Shown here: positions 1-9,222 of the stretch, one piece after another
How positions within the stretch are numbered: the first letter of the stretch is position 1
Layout of the letters: every line of letters begins with the position of its first letter
Assembly: GCF_021991835.1 (NCBI RefSeq)
Contig: NZ_JAHDAU010000002.1
Coordinates: 248,001 to 312,000, forward strand
Reading direction: 5' to 3'
DNA: 64,000 nt
Source of the DNA: Polaribacter sargassicola
Lineage (GTDB): Bacteria > Bacteroidota > Bacteroidia > Flavobacteriales > Flavobacteriaceae
Program-made: the position numbers and the translations under genes
Notes under the pieces: model-generated
Databases searched by the model: none
The model's input: only the letters and a program-made list of their open reading frames with translations
What the model was told of the DNA's origin: nothing

Positions 1-404
1 GGAAAAGCATCACTTTCTATAACAATTTTATATTTTGTTTTTGTAGGTCTGTAAAACGAAACCATTAATAAATGTAAATTGGTAGTTAGCGTGTTCATTA
101 CCACAACCTCAACAGACTTGGCTCCTACAATTTTCGCCATTTTATCGGTTAATAATTCGTGATAATTTAACCATGGATTTTTAGCTTCAAAGTGCCCTTC
201 TACACCTAAATTTGCCCAATCTTCTAATTCTTGATTGATGTATTTTTTAGTAATTTTTGGTTGTAAACCCAAAGAATTACCTGTAAAATACAACCAATCT
301 TTTCCGTTTTTATCTTTAGGTATGTAAAATTGATTTTTATAATCTGCAAGCAGATCTTCTTTATCTTGTTGTTTAGCAAAAGCTAAGGTATTTTGATATT
401 GCAT
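1..404 (-). CDS. kynU: Kynureninase, N-terminal part (runs off the window start)
   Basis: The PLP-dependent hydrolase of tryptophan breakdown cleaves kynurenine to anthranilate and alanine. Only the first ~134 residues are inside the window; the gene continues beyond base 1. Reading the minus strand from the ATG at 404 gives [17 protein letters not shown], then the family motif [16 protein letters not shown], and the stretch [20 protein letters not shown] followed by PTKTKYKI, which fits kynureninases closely. No signal peptide is seen, so it should be cytoplasmic. It is divergent from the NlpC/P60 gene and has its own promoter-like boxes at 424-455. The rest of the active site, including the PLP lysine, cannot be checked. 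Confidence 0.88.
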   Translation of the reverse strand, partial: MQYQNTLAFAKQQDKEDLLADYKNQFYIPKDKNGKDWLYFTGNSLGLQPKITKKYINQELEDWANLGVEGHFEAKNPWLNYHELLTDKMAKIVGAKSVEVVVMNTLTTNLHLLMVSFYRPTKTKYKIVIESDAF

Positions 405-423
405 CTTAAAAAAATGGTTTACC

Positions 424-455
424 CAAAGATAAAACAATACTAATGAGATTTCAAT
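424..455 (-). promoter_or_regulatory. Promoter of kynU
   Basis: On the minus strand ATTG (452-455), 20 nt, then TATCTTTG (424-431) matches the Bacteroidetes primary-sigma consensus TTTG/TTG-N19-21-TAnnTTTG. It predicts a transcript start near 420, about 16 nt before the kynU ATG. Confidence 0.5.
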
Positions 456-502
456 TTTTTTAAATTTTGATTTTTTGTACTTTAGCTAAAAATCTATCTT
501 TA

Positions 503-1690
503 ATGAAATTTGCAAAACTTTTTTCTATCTTACTTTTAACCGTAATTTTTTCTTGTAAAAATGAAACATATTCTACAGAAGAAATTGAAAATATACACGC
601 TGAATTAAAAGCTAAATTTGCTCCTGATAAAAGAGTAGAATTATTTGATATTAATTTTGAACAAGTTGATAATCAACTTATTTTAGAAGGAGAAACAACC
701 TGTAAAAAAGCGTTTAACATTTTATTAGATAGCCTTAAAAAAAGAAACTTAAAATTTACCAATAACGTACGTGTTTTACCAGATTCTGCTGTTGGTAACC
801 TACAATTTGCTGTAGCAAGAAACTCTGTAATCAACATCCGTTCTAACCCAAAACACTCTGCAGAATTAGGTACGCAAGGTTTATTAGGTATGTCTTTAAA
901 AGTATTAGATAAAAAAGGTGATTTTTATAGAATTCAAACTCCTGATAGTTATATTTCTTGGGTTGATAGAGGTGGAATTACAAGAATGACAAAAGCTGAA
1001 ATTAATGCTTGGGATGCTGCTAAAAAAGTAATTTATACAGAAAATTTTGGATATGTTTATTCTGATAAGTCTGATAAATCTCAAATTGTTGCCGATATTA
1101 CTTTAGGAGGCTTGTTAAAATACATTACAGAAGATAATGATTTTTATAAAGTAAAATATCCTGATGATAGAATTGGATATATTAAAAAAAGTGAAGCTCT
1201 TGTTTACAATAATTGGTTGCAAAATGTAGACGCTACTCAAGAAAATATAGAAACAGTTGCAAAAACAATGATGGGTTCTCCTTATTTATGGGGAGGAACT
1301 TCTAGCAAAGGAATGGACTGTAGTGGTTTTACTAAAATGGTATACCTAATTAACGGTTTTGTAATTCCTAGAGATGCATCGCAACAAATTACTGCTGGTA
1401 AAATTGTAGATGAAGATTTAAAATTTGAAGGTTTAGAAAAAGGGGATTTACTATTTTTTGGTAAAAAAGCAACTGCAGATAAAAAACAACGTGTAACGCA
1501 TGTTGGCATTTGGCTAGGTAATGGCAAAATGGAATTTATACATTCTGCAGGAAATGTGCATTTAAGTTCTATGGATGAAAATCATCCTGAATATGATGAT
1601 TTTAATAAAAATAGATATTTAGGTAGTAGACGCTATTTAGGTGAAAAAGATAAACTGATTATTGATCTAAAAGAAGAGATTAAACTTTAG
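503..1690 (+). CDS. NlpC/P60-family lipoprotein with SH3-like domains (cell-wall peptidase)
   Basis: Predicted peptidoglycan endopeptidase of 395 aa. The ATG at 503 is chosen over an upstream in-frame TTG at 467 because it begins a clean lipoprotein signal, MKFAKLFSILLLTVIFSC, with lipobox Cys around residue 18. Two bacterial-SH3-like segments follow (roughly residues 90-160 and 165-240; NIRSNPKHSAELGTQG in the first). The C-terminal third is the NlpC/P60 domain: SPYLWGGTSSKGMDCSGF carries the nucleophile Cys273, and His333 (RVTHVGIWLG) and His347 (FIHSAG) are candidate partners. It is expected to act in the periplasm, anchored by lipid, on stem-peptide bonds. It appears monocistronic, with no obvious terminator behind it. 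The exact cleavage specificity is unknown. Confidence 0.85.
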   Translation: MKFAKLFSILLLTVIFSCKNETYSTEEIENIHAELKAKFAPDKRVELFDINFEQVDNQLILEGETTCKKAFNILLDSLKKRNLKFTNNVRVLPDSAVGNLQFAVARNSVINIRSNPKHSAELGTQGLLGMSLKVLDKKGDFYRIQTPDSYISWVDRGGITRMTKAEINAWDAAKKVIYTENFGYVYSDKSDKSQIVADITLGGLLKYITEDNDFYKVKYPDDRIGYIKKSEALVYNNWLQNVDATQENIETVAKTMMGSPYLWGGTSSKGMDCSGFTKMVYLINGFVIPRDASQQITAGKIVDEDLKFEGLEKGDLLFFGKKATADKKQRVTHVGIWLGNGKMEFIHSAGNVHLSSMDENHPEYDDFNKNRYLGSRRYLGEKDKLIIDLKEEIKL

Positions 1691-1758
1691 TTATTTTATC
1701 TAAAGTTTTGTTTCTAGTTAAATAATAAAACTTAATAAATAGGCTTAACCTTTATTAA

Positions 1759-1858
1759 TTCTGCTTTTCTATTTTATTGATTCGTTGAATGCTATGCATT
1801 TGAAACGGTTTGTTTGAGCTCTTTTGAAGAACGAAAAAAGCGAGTAGTAAAAGCAGAA
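1759..1858. repeat. Intergenic inverted repeat
   Basis: TTCTGCTTTT (1759-1768) is the exact reverse complement of AAAAGCAGAA (1849-1858), enclosing about 80 nt that includes GTTTGAGCTCTTTTGAAGAAC. It lies between the convergent NlpC/P60 and serA genes, outside the serA terminator. It resembles a decayed intergenic repeat unit, but no second copy exists in the window, so this is tentative. Confidence 0.35.
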
Positions 1859-1867
1859 AATAGCTTC

Positions 1868-1904
1868 AAAAAAAACACCTTCAAATTAAAATCTGAAGGT
1901 GTTT
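1868..1904 (-). terminator. Terminator of the serB-serA fusion gene
   Basis: AAACACCTTCA (1873-1883) pairs with TGAAGGTGTTT (1894-1904) around a 10-nt loop. On the minus strand the stem is followed by a run of T residues. Confidence 0.75.
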
Positions 1905-1927
1905 ATATTTTATAAAGATACTACTTA

Positions 1928-3820
1928 TTAATACAATACTCTAAATCTTATTGTACCCTCTACAGCTCTTAACTCATCTATAACTTCTTTGTTATATTCT
2001 TTATCTAAATCTGTAATTACATAACCTACTTTAGGATCTGTAGATAAATACTGGCCTGTAATATTTAAATCGTATTTGGCTAAAATTTTATTAATTTTTG
2101 CCATTACACCAGGCACATTTTTATGAATATGTAAAAAACGATGTGCTTTAGATTGTCTTGGTAAACGAATATTTGGAAAGTTTACTGCGTCTACTGTATT
2201 ACCAGAATTGATGTAAGCCATTATTTTACTTGGTACAAAATCTGCAATATCTTTTTGTGCTTCTTCTGTACTACCACCAACATGTGGTGTTAAAATTACA
2301 TTTGGCAAACCTTGTAATTCTGTAACAAACTCTCCATTTTTTCTAGGTTCAGAAGGGTAAACATCTATTGCTGCACCTGCTAATTTTCCGCTTTTTAAAG
2401 CTGCTACTAATGCTGGTATATCTACTACAAAACCTCTTGCTAAGTTTACTAAATGTGCGCCATCTTTCATTTGGGCAATTTCTGTTTCGCCAAAGAAATT
2501 TTTATTAGCTGCATTATCATCTACATGTAAAGTAACCACATCTGCAACTTCTAACAATTCTTTAAGCGTACCCATTTTTGTGGCATTACCTAAAGATAAT
2601 TTGTCTTCTACATCGTAATAATAAACATCCATACCTAAAGCTTCTGCTAAAACAGATAATTGTTTACCAATATTACCGTAACCAACAATACCTAATTTTT
2701 TACCACGTACTTCTCTAGATCCTTCGGCTGTTTTTTTCCATTGCCCGTTATGTATTTCTGTACTTCTTTGAAAAACAGAACGCATTAGCATAATAATTTC
2801 TCCGATAGCTAATTCTACTACAGAACGAGTATTACTATAAGGTGCATTAAAAACAACAATACCTTTTTCTTTACAAGCTTCTAAATCTATTTGCTTAGTA
2901 CCTATACAAAACGCACTAACTACCATTAATTTTTCTGCTGCATCTACTACTTTTTGTGTAACGTTTGTTTTAGAACGAATACCTAATACGTGTACATCTT
3001 TTATTTTTTCTATCAATTCATCTTCAGACAAACTTTTAGAAATTGTTTCTACAGAAAAGCCGTCATCTGTTAACTTTTTAAAAGCATCTGGATGCACGTT
3101 TTCTAATAATAATATTTTAATTCTGTTCTTTGGGTAACTTATATTTCTTGGCAACTTGTTAACGTATAAAAATTCATCTAAATTTGGTGCAATATAATCT
3201 GCGTTTTCTGTAGTTTTTTCTCTAGAAACATTTTCTGTATAAGCAAAAAACTTATCAGCTATACCTGCTTGTCTAGTTACATAATCACTATATCCATCGC
3301 CTATAACTTGTATCTCTCCTTCTAACTCCATGTCTTTTAAACATTTTATTTTTCCGTTGTGCTGAGAAAGCGGATTGTTAGCATCAAAACCAACAATTTT
3401 ACCTTTTTCATCAAACTCAAAAGTGTTTGCATATACACGTTCTGAAGGTATATTGTATTCTTTTACAATAGGATCTATAAATTCTTTAAATCCACAAGAA
3501 ATTACATAAATATCATCTGCAAATTCTTCAAAAAACTCTTTATTACTTTCTATGGATTTAGATACTTGTTTTTTTAAAGCTTCTATTAAACCCGATAAGT
3601 CTGTTTTGTTTGCTTCTAATAACTTTATTCTTCTTTCTAAAGATTCTGTAAAGGAGATTTCGCCATCGATTCCTAAATTGGTAATATCTATTATTTCTTG
3701 AATAATCTCTTGTTTTCTAGGATTGTTTTCTAGCGTAATTTCTGCTAAAACGTCTAGCGCTTCTACTTTTGTTAAAGTGCTATCAAAATCGAAAATATAA
3801 TTTCTTTTTGTGTTACTCAT
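1928..3820 (-). CDS. serA: Phosphoserine phosphatase / D-3-phosphoglycerate dehydrogenase fusion
   Basis: A 630-aa two-enzyme protein for serine synthesis. Residues 1 to about 225 form a HAD phosphatase like SerB: the nucleophile motif FDFDSTLTKVEALD (Asp11, Asp13) and the metal-binding GDGYSDYVTRQAG near residue 174. From about 230 to 540 is a D-2-hydroxyacid dehydrogenase: NAD motif GIVGYGNIGKQ, catalytic Arg in NLARGFVVD and His in LTPHVGGSTEEAQ. The C-terminal ~85 residues look like an ACT domain (FLHIHKNVPGVMAKI), the usual serine-feedback module. It therefore carries the first and last steps of the pathway from 3-phosphoglycerate; the SerC transaminase is not in the window. A TATATTTG box lies upstream at 3859. 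The fusion joint is in frame and the reading frame is continuous. Confidence 0.9.
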   Translation of the reverse strand: MSNTKRNYIFDFDSTLTKVEALDVLAEITLENNPRKQEIIQEIIDITNLGIDGEISFTESLERRIKLLEANKTDLSGLIEALKKQVSKSIESNKEFFEEFADDIYVISCGFKEFIDPIVKEYNIPSERVYANTFEFDEKGKIVGFDANNPLSQHNGKIKCLKDMELEGEIQVIGDGYSDYVTRQAGIADKFFAYTENVSREKTTENADYIAPNLDEFLYVNKLPRNISYPKNRIKILLLENVHPDAFKKLTDDGFSVETISKSLSEDELIEKIKDVHVLGIRSKTNVTQKVVDAAEKLMVVSAFCIGTKQIDLEACKEKGIVVFNAPYSNTRSVVELAIGEIIMLMRSVFQRSTEIHNGQWKKTAEGSREVRGKKLGIVGYGNIGKQLSVLAEALGMDVYYYDVEDKLSLGNATKMGTLKELLEVADVVTLHVDDNAANKNFFGETEIAQMKDGAHLVNLARGFVVDIPALVAALKSGKLAGAAIDVYPSEPRKNGEFVTELQGLPNVILTPHVGGSTEEAQKDIADFVPSKIMAYINSGNTVDAVNFPNIRLPRQSKAHRFLHIHKNVPGVMAKINKILAKYDLNITGQYLSTDPKVGYVITDLDKEYNKEVIDELRAVEGTIRFRVLY

Positions 3821-3858
3821 TACTATAAATCTTAAATGAATTTAAGTGTGTAAAGCTA

Positions 3859-3866
3859 CAAATATA
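3859..3866 (-). promoter_or_regulatory. Candidate -7 box for the serA fusion gene
   Basis: TATATTTG on the minus strand fits TAnnTTTG, 38 nt upstream of the serA ATG. No convincing -33 TTTG is present at the right spacing, so support is partial. Confidence 0.35.
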
Positions 3867-3959
3867 GTAGAGACTTATAAAGCTCTTTTATAGTTTTGTG
3901 ATATCTTTTTAATTTATTCTTTTTCTTAAAAAACTTTATAAAAAAAACATATTTATGTT

Positions 3960-4781
3960 CTAAAAATTATGAAATCCTAAAAGAAGTAACCACCATATAA
4001 TTGGCAATGCTTCTACCCAAAAAGAACAATAATATTTAGACTGCTCGCTTTTGGTTCTCATTAATAAAATAATTGTTAAAAAAAAGAAAAGCATAAACGG
4101 AGTTTTTAACAAGCTAGATGAAGAAATTAAATACTCTAACAGCAACGCAAAAACAAGTAGAATTAAACCTAATTTTTTGGTTTTTTTTATTCCTATTTTT
4201 CTAGGAATTGTTTGTAAAGATATTACATCATACTTTACATCTCTTATATCAAAAGGTAATATTAAGATAATTACAACTAAAAACCTTTGTAAGGTTAACA
4301 TTGTTATTTTAAACGAGATTTCTTTACCAGAATCTAAAAGAGGTATTAAAACAGTAAAACCTGCCCAAACAAAAGCTACTACAAGAATTTTTAAATAACT
4401 AATTTGTCTTAAATTTTTTTCGAATCCACCTAAAAACGGAACCGCGTATAAAACTGTTAAAAGTGTAAAAGGTATTGTAAAAAAAAGTGTGTTTAATTTT
4501 ATTTGAAAAGCAAAATAGCACAATGCCAAAAAGCATAGAAATGAAAAAATTTGAATAGCTTTTAAATCATTAGTTAAACTTCTATGATGCAACTTTGCTA
4601 CACCTGCATATTTTACAAAATTATAACCTGTAATAGTGCCAAAAAATATAAAATAATTTAGTGGTTTATTATTAGGTAAGTTAAAATATATTTCTGTAAT
4701 CCTTAAAAAAGCATACACAGAAAAAGCAACATGAATGCTTGCTTTTATATAAAAATCGAAAACTAATTTTAGTAAGCTCAT
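3960..4781 (-). CDS. UbiA-like multi-pass membrane protein
   Basis: A 273-aa integral membrane protein with about seven hydrophobic segments. The stretch LPFDIRDVKYD (Asp178, Asp181, Asp185) looks like the second Asp-rich motif of UbiA-superfamily prenyltransferases. The position of the first motif holds GYNFVKY, where the usual NDxxD acidic residues are absent. It could be a divergent prenyltransferase or a UbiA-fold protein that lost catalysis. It stands alone, divergent from gcvP, so context gives no substrate. The fold assignment is inference from one motif and the hydrophobic pattern. Confidence 0.5.
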   Translation of the reverse strand: MSLLKLVFDFYIKASIHVAFSVYAFLRITEIYFNLPNNKPLNYFIFFGTITGYNFVKYAGVAKLHHRSLTNDLKAIQIFSFLCFLALCYFAFQIKLNTLFFTIPFTLLTVLYAVPFLGGFEKNLRQISYLKILVVAFVWAGFTVLIPLLDSGKEISFKITMLTLQRFLVVIILILPFDIRDVKYDVISLQTIPRKIGIKKTKKLGLILLVFALLLEYLISSSSLLKTPFMLFFFLTIILLMRTKSEQSKYYCSFWVEALPIIWWLLLLGFHNF

Positions 4782-4879
4782 TTAACAAAAGTAAAGCTTA
4801 TGTTAATAACATTTTAATTTGGTTGATAATTAACGCTATTTTATGAAATTTACATCAACTTAAAATCTTGTAAAATCCT

Positions 4880-4887
4880 TATTTTTG
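4880..4887 (+). promoter_or_regulatory. Candidate -7 box for gcvP
   Basis: TATTTTTG matches TAnnTTTG 81 nt upstream of the gcvP ATG. No good -33 element is seen at 19-21 nt. No glycine riboswitch fold was recognised in 4782-4968. Confidence 0.3.
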
Positions 4888-4968
4888 CTCGCAAAAACAG
4901 AGTCTTTTTAATCTATTTACAACAAAACTATAAATAGATTGATTTATATTTAAACAAAACTTGAATTA

Positions 4969-7854
4969 ATGAATACAAATTCGTTTCAAAATAGACACAT
5001 TGGCCCTAATTTAGAAGAGCAAAAAAAAATGTTATCAAAAATAAATGCTGATAGTTTAGATCAGTTAATTTATGAAACTATTCCGGATGACATCCGACTA
5101 GAAAAAGAACTAGATTTAGCTCCTGCCAAAAGCGAATATGAGTATTTAGCACATATTAAAGAATTATCAGAAAAAAATAAAGTTTTTAAAAGTTACATTG
5201 GTTTAGGTTATCATGAAGCTATTGTGCCAAGTGTAATTCAAAGAAATATTTTAGAAAACCCAGGCTGGTATACCGCTTACACACCTTACCAAGCAGAAAT
5301 TGCACAAGGTCGTTTAGAAGCTTTGTTAAATTACCAAACTATGATTTGCGATTTAACGGGTATGGAGTTGGCAAATGCTTCTTTATTAGACGAAAGTACA
5401 GCTGCTGCAGAAGCAATGGCTTTATTGTTTGATGTTAGAGAAAGAGCGCAAAAGAAAGCTGGTATAAAAAAGTTTTTTGTTTCTGAAGAAATTTTACCAC
5501 AAACTTTATCTGTTTTACAAACAAGATCTACACCTATTGGTATAGAATTGGTTGTTGGAAACCATGAAGAATTTGATTTTTCTGATGAGTTTTTTGGAGC
5601 AATTTTACAATATCCAGGTAAACATGGTCAGATTTTTGACTACACAGATTTTGTTGCCAAAGCAAACGAAAACAATATTAAAGTTGCTGTTGCTGCAGAT
5701 ATTTTATCATTAGTAAAATTAAAAGCTCCTGCAGAATTTGGCGTTGATGTTGTTGTAGGTACCACACAACGTTTCGGAATTCCGTTAGGCTACGGAGGTC
5801 CTCATGCAGCTTATTTTGCTACAAAAGAAAAATACAAAAGAAGTATTCCTGGTCGTATTATAGGTATTACCAAAGATAAAAACGGAGGACGTGCTTTACG
5901 TATGGCTTTACAAACTAGAGAGCAACATATTAAAAGAGAAAAAGCGACTTCTAACATTTGTACAGCACAAGTTTTATTAGCTGTTATGGCGGGTATGTAC
6001 GCTGTTTATCATGGTAAAAATGGTTTACAACATATTGCAGATGCTGTACATAACAAAACTAAATTAGTTGCAGATTATTTAGATAAAGCTGGTTTTAATC
6101 AATTAAACAGTTCTTATTTTGACACTTTATTGGTAGAAATAGACTGTATTAAATTAAAATCTGTTGCAGAATCTTTTAAAGTAAACTTTAATTATGTAGA
6201 TGATAAACACATTTCTATCTCTATAAATGAAGCAACTACTCAAAAAGATTTAATGAAATTATTTACCATTTTTGGTCAATTAAAGAAAAAACCAGATTCT
6301 ACTGAAGCAGAAAATGTAGGTAATTTCAATCAAATTTTAACTAAAGAATCTTTTAATTCAGATTTTGAAGTTATTACAGAAAATATCCAAAGAAATACTT
6401 CTTTTTTAGAAAATGAGGTTTTTAACACGTATCAATCAGAAACAGATATGATGCGTTATATTAAAAAATTAGAACGTAAAGATTTAGCATTAAATCATTC
6501 TATGATTTCTTTAGGTTCTTGTACAATGAAACTAAATGCTGCTTCAGAAATGTTGCCTTTAAGCAATCCTCAATGGGGTAACATCCACCCTTTTGTTCCT
6601 TTAAATCAAGCAGAAGGATATCAACAAGTTTTAAAAAGATTAGAACACCAATTAAATGTTATTACTGGTTTTGCAGGTACATCTTTACAACCAAATTCTG
6701 GTGCACAAGGAGAGTTTGCTGGTTTAATGACTATTAGAGCTTACCACGAAGCTAACGGAAATGCACATAGAAATATTTGTTTAATTCCGGCATCTGCTCA
6801 CGGTACAAATCCTGCGTCTGCAGTAATGGCCGGAATGAAAGTTATTGTTACCAAAACAGATGATAAAGGGAATATTGATGTAGAAGATTTACGTGAAAAA
6901 GCTATTTTACACAAAGAAAATTTATCTGCTTTAATGGTTACATATCCATCAACTCACGGAGTTTATGAAAAAGCAATTAAAGAAATTACACAAATTATAC
7001 ATGATAATGGCGGACAAGTGTATATGGATGGTGCAAATATGAATGCACAAGTAGGTTTAACAAATCCTGCTACAATTGGTGCAGATGTTTGTCACTTAAA
7101 CTTACATAAAACATTTGCTATTCCTCATGGTGGTGGTGGTCCTGGAGTTGGTCCAATTTGTGTTGCTCCACAGTTAGTGCCGTTTTTACCAACAAATCCT
7201 ATTGTTACTACAGGAGGTGATGATGCTATTACAGCAATTTCTGCTGCACCTTGGGGTTCTGCTTTAGTATGTTTAATTTCTTACGGATACATAACAATGC
7301 TTGGTGCAAAAGGTTTAACAGACTCTACAAAAAATGCCATTTTAAATGCAAATTATATTAAAGAGCGTTTAAACGGACATTATGATACTTTGTATACTGG
7401 AGAAATGAACAGAGCTGCGCATGAAATGATTATTGATTGTCGTGATTTTAAACAAAAGGGAATTGAAGTTGTAGATATTGCAAAACGTTTAATGGATTAT
7501 GGTTTTCATGCACCAACGGTTTCTTTTCCTGTAGGAGGAACAATGATGATTGAGCCAACAGAATCTGAAAGTATTGCAGAATTAGATCGTTTTTGTGATG
7601 CCATGATTTCTATTAGAAAAGAAATTGAAGTTGCTACTAAAGAAGATGATAATAATCCTTTAAAAAATGCACCGCATACTCAAGAAATGTTAACTGCAGA
7701 CGAGTGGACTTTACCTTACACAAGAAAACAAGCTGCTTTTCCGCTAGAATACATTGCCGACAATAAATTTTGGCCAACTGTGCGTAGAGTAGATGATGCT
7801 TTTGGTGACAGAAACTTAAATTGTTCTTGTACACCTATAGAAGATTATATGTAG
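4969..7854 (+). CDS. gcvP: Glycine dehydrogenase (decarboxylating), P-protein
   Basis: The PLP enzyme of the glycine cleavage system: it decarboxylates glycine and passes the aminomethyl group to lipoyl-H-protein. The 961-aa length is that of single-chain P-proteins with both halves fused. Hallmarks seen: start FQNRHIGPN, SYIGLGYHEAIVPSVIQRN, and the PLP lysine Lys714 in HLNLHKTFAIPHGGGGPG. It ends with NCSCTPIEDYM. It is monocistronic here; gcvT and gcvH are not in the window. A strong terminator follows at 7882. Confidence 0.97.
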   Translation: MNTNSFQNRHIGPNLEEQKKMLSKINADSLDQLIYETIPDDIRLEKELDLAPAKSEYEYLAHIKELSEKNKVFKSYIGLGYHEAIVPSVIQRNILENPGWYTAYTPYQAEIAQGRLEALLNYQTMICDLTGMELANASLLDESTAAAEAMALLFDVRERAQKKAGIKKFFVSEEILPQTLSVLQTRSTPIGIELVVGNHEEFDFSDEFFGAILQYPGKHGQIFDYTDFVAKANENNIKVAVAADILSLVKLKAPAEFGVDVVVGTTQRFGIPLGYGGPHAAYFATKEKYKRSIPGRIIGITKDKNGGRALRMALQTREQHIKREKATSNICTAQVLLAVMAGMYAVYHGKNGLQHIADAVHNKTKLVADYLDKAGFNQLNSSYFDTLLVEIDCIKLKSVAESFKVNFNYVDDKHISISINEATTQKDLMKLFTIFGQLKKKPDSTEAENVGNFNQILTKESFNSDFEVITENIQRNTSFLENEVFNTYQSETDMMRYIKKLERKDLALNHSMISLGSCTMKLNAASEMLPLSNPQWGNIHPFVPLNQAEGYQQVLKRLEHQLNVITGFAGTSLQPNSGAQGEFAGLMTIRAYHEANGNAHRNICLIPASAHGTNPASAVMAGMKVIVTKTDDKGNIDVEDLREKAILHKENLSALMVTYPSTHGVYEKAIKEITQIIHDNGGQVYMDGANMNAQVGLTNPATIGADVCHLNLHKTFAIPHGGGGPGVGPICVAPQLVPFLPTNPIVTTGGDDAITAISAAPWGSALVCLISYGYITMLGAKGLTDSTKNAILNANYIKERLNGHYDTLYTGEMNRAAHEMIIDCRDFKQKGIEVVDIAKRLMDYGFHAPTVSFPVGGTMMIEPTESESIAELDRFCDAMISIRKEIEVATKEDDNNPLKNAPHTQEMLTADEWTLPYTRKQAAFPLEYIADNKFWPTVRRVDDAFGDRNLNCSCTPIEDYM

Positions 7855-7881
7855 AATAAACAGTATTATTTTTGATATTTT

Positions 7882-7912
7882 AAAACCGTTTCTTTATGAA
7901 ACGGTTTTTTTT
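7882..7912 (+). terminator. Terminator of gcvP
   Basis: A perfect 11-bp stem AAAACCGTTTC / GAAACGGTTTT (7882-7892 and 7898-7908) with a TTTAT loop runs into a T tract. Confidence 0.85.
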
Positions 7913-7950
7913 AGGCATTGTATTTGATAAAATAATAATTTATTGATTAT

Positions 7951-8394
7951 ATGAAAAGGTACAAATACATCATTGGCTCAATTCTTTTAATCTTTATGGT
8001 TATTTTAATTTTTATACCTAGACCTGCAGAAAAAATATACGTTTTGTTTGATAAAATTGAATGTAACCAAGAGATAGTAAAAAACAATTCAGAAAGAGGT
8101 TCATTTCAAATTTGTCAAGGTTCTAAATTTATAAATTTCATCAAAAACAAAAATAAAGGTTCAAAATTTGTAGATTTTGATGAAATAGAAAAACTAGATA
8201 TTACATCTTATAAAAAGCTATTAAAAAGATTTAATAATGATAAATTTAATCAGCAGAAAAACAGTTTTGACTTATTAAACAGAAACAAAAAAATAGACTT
8301 TAACCTTATCATTAAAAATGATTCAACAAAAAAAATAGAAATTATTCCTGTTAAACAAATTAGAATTATATGTTCTTTAAAATTGATTAATTAA
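7951..8394 (+). CDS. Small N-terminally anchored protein of unknown function
   Basis: A 147-aa protein, not recognised. The start is an ATG with the hydrophobic segment YIIGSILLIFMVILIFI (residues about 6-22), which could be a signal anchor or uncleaved signal peptide. The remainder is very rich in Lys, Asn, Ile and Phe, contains a Cys pair (NNSERGSFQICQGSKF region and an earlier ECNQ), and is predicted to lie outside the cytoplasmic membrane. It follows the gcvP terminator and converges on the AraC regulator with only 21 nt between stop codons. Its base composition is lower in GC than gcvP, as expected of a fast-evolving lineage-specific gene. No function can be assigned. Confidence 0.55.
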   Translation: MKRYKYIIGSILLIFMVILIFIPRPAEKIYVLFDKIECNQEIVKNNSERGSFQICQGSKFINFIKNKNKGSKFVDFDEIEKLDITSYKKLLKRFNNDKFNQQKNSFDLLNRNKKIDFNLIIKNDSTKKIEIIPVKQIRIICSLKLIN

Positions 8395-8415
8395 ATTATC
8401 TATCTATTTTAAAAC

Positions 8416-9177
8416 TTAATGTTCCTTCTTAAAAACAGACGGGCTTACACCTACATTTTTCTTAAAGAAACGAGAAAAACTACTTAAAGAATCGAAACCT
8501 AAAAGAAAAGCCAGTTCTTTTGTACTTATTTCTCCTCTTATAAGTCTTCTTTTAGCTTCTGTAATTTGGCGTTGCTGTATAATTTGTTTTGCCGTTAAAT
8601 TTAGTTTTTCTTTTAATATTTGATTTAATCGTTTGCTACTAATTCTTAACTGATTGGCGTAATATTCTGTAGTTATTTCAGTTAAAAAAGAGGTTTCCAT
8701 TAATTCTAAAAATTGAAATACTCTTTTCTGATTTAAATCTTGTTCTAAAAAACCATTATTCTGATAACGGATTAAATAAAGCAACAATGCTTTAAGCAGC
8801 GTTTTAAACATAATATAAGAAGAATTTTCACTCTTATATTCTTCTTTTAACAATAAAATTAGCTGCTTTATTTTATCAACCTCATCGTCATTATTTATAC
8901 AAAACTGAGGATATTTATTAAAAAGAGAAAAGATATCCAACGCAAATTCAACATCATCTTCATCAATAAGATCTCGTTCAAAATTAATTAAAACGCTATT
9001 ATTTTCATTAAATATTGTAGAATCAAAAACTTCATTTAGCGGCTTAAAGTGAATGATTAATGAACTATCAGAATTAAATTCAAAATAAATTCCCATCGAA
9101 TTATCCGAAAGTATTTCTGTTTTATTTTTAAAGTTATTTATGATTTGAATTCTTGTATTCCAATCTTTTGGGTTCAT
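8416..9177 (-). CDS. AraC-family transcriptional regulator
   Basis: A 253-aa DNA-binding protein. The C-terminal ~100 residues contain the double helix-turn-helix of AraC/XylS proteins: ANQLRISSKRLNQILKEKL, then LAFLLGFDSLSSFSRFFKKN and VGVSPSVFKKE. The N-terminal ~150 residues form a divergent sensing region of unknown ligand. It is 45 nt downstream of the MFS transporter on the same strand, so it is probably co-transcribed and may regulate that transporter (inference). Confidence 0.88.
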   Translation of the reverse strand: MNPKDWNTRIQIINNFKNKTEILSDNSMGIYFEFNSDSSLIIHFKPLNEVFDSTIFNENNSVLINFERDLIDEDDVEFALDIFSLFNKYPQFCINNDDEVDKIKQLILLLKEEYKSENSSYIMFKTLLKALLLYLIRYQNNGFLEQDLNQKRVFQFLELMETSFLTEITTEYYANQLRISSKRLNQILKEKLNLTAKQIIQQRQITEAKRRLIRGEISTKELAFLLGFDSLSSFSRFFKKNVGVSPSVFKKEH

Positions 9178-9222
9178 CTACACTTGATCTATTTTACCAA
9201 ATGTAAGAAGATTTTTTAAACT

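Noticed and set aside
4782..4968. Possible glycine riboswitch in front of gcvP
   Set aside because: No tandem aptamer-like conserved GGA-containing stems were seen; the spacer is only 187 nt and mostly A/T.
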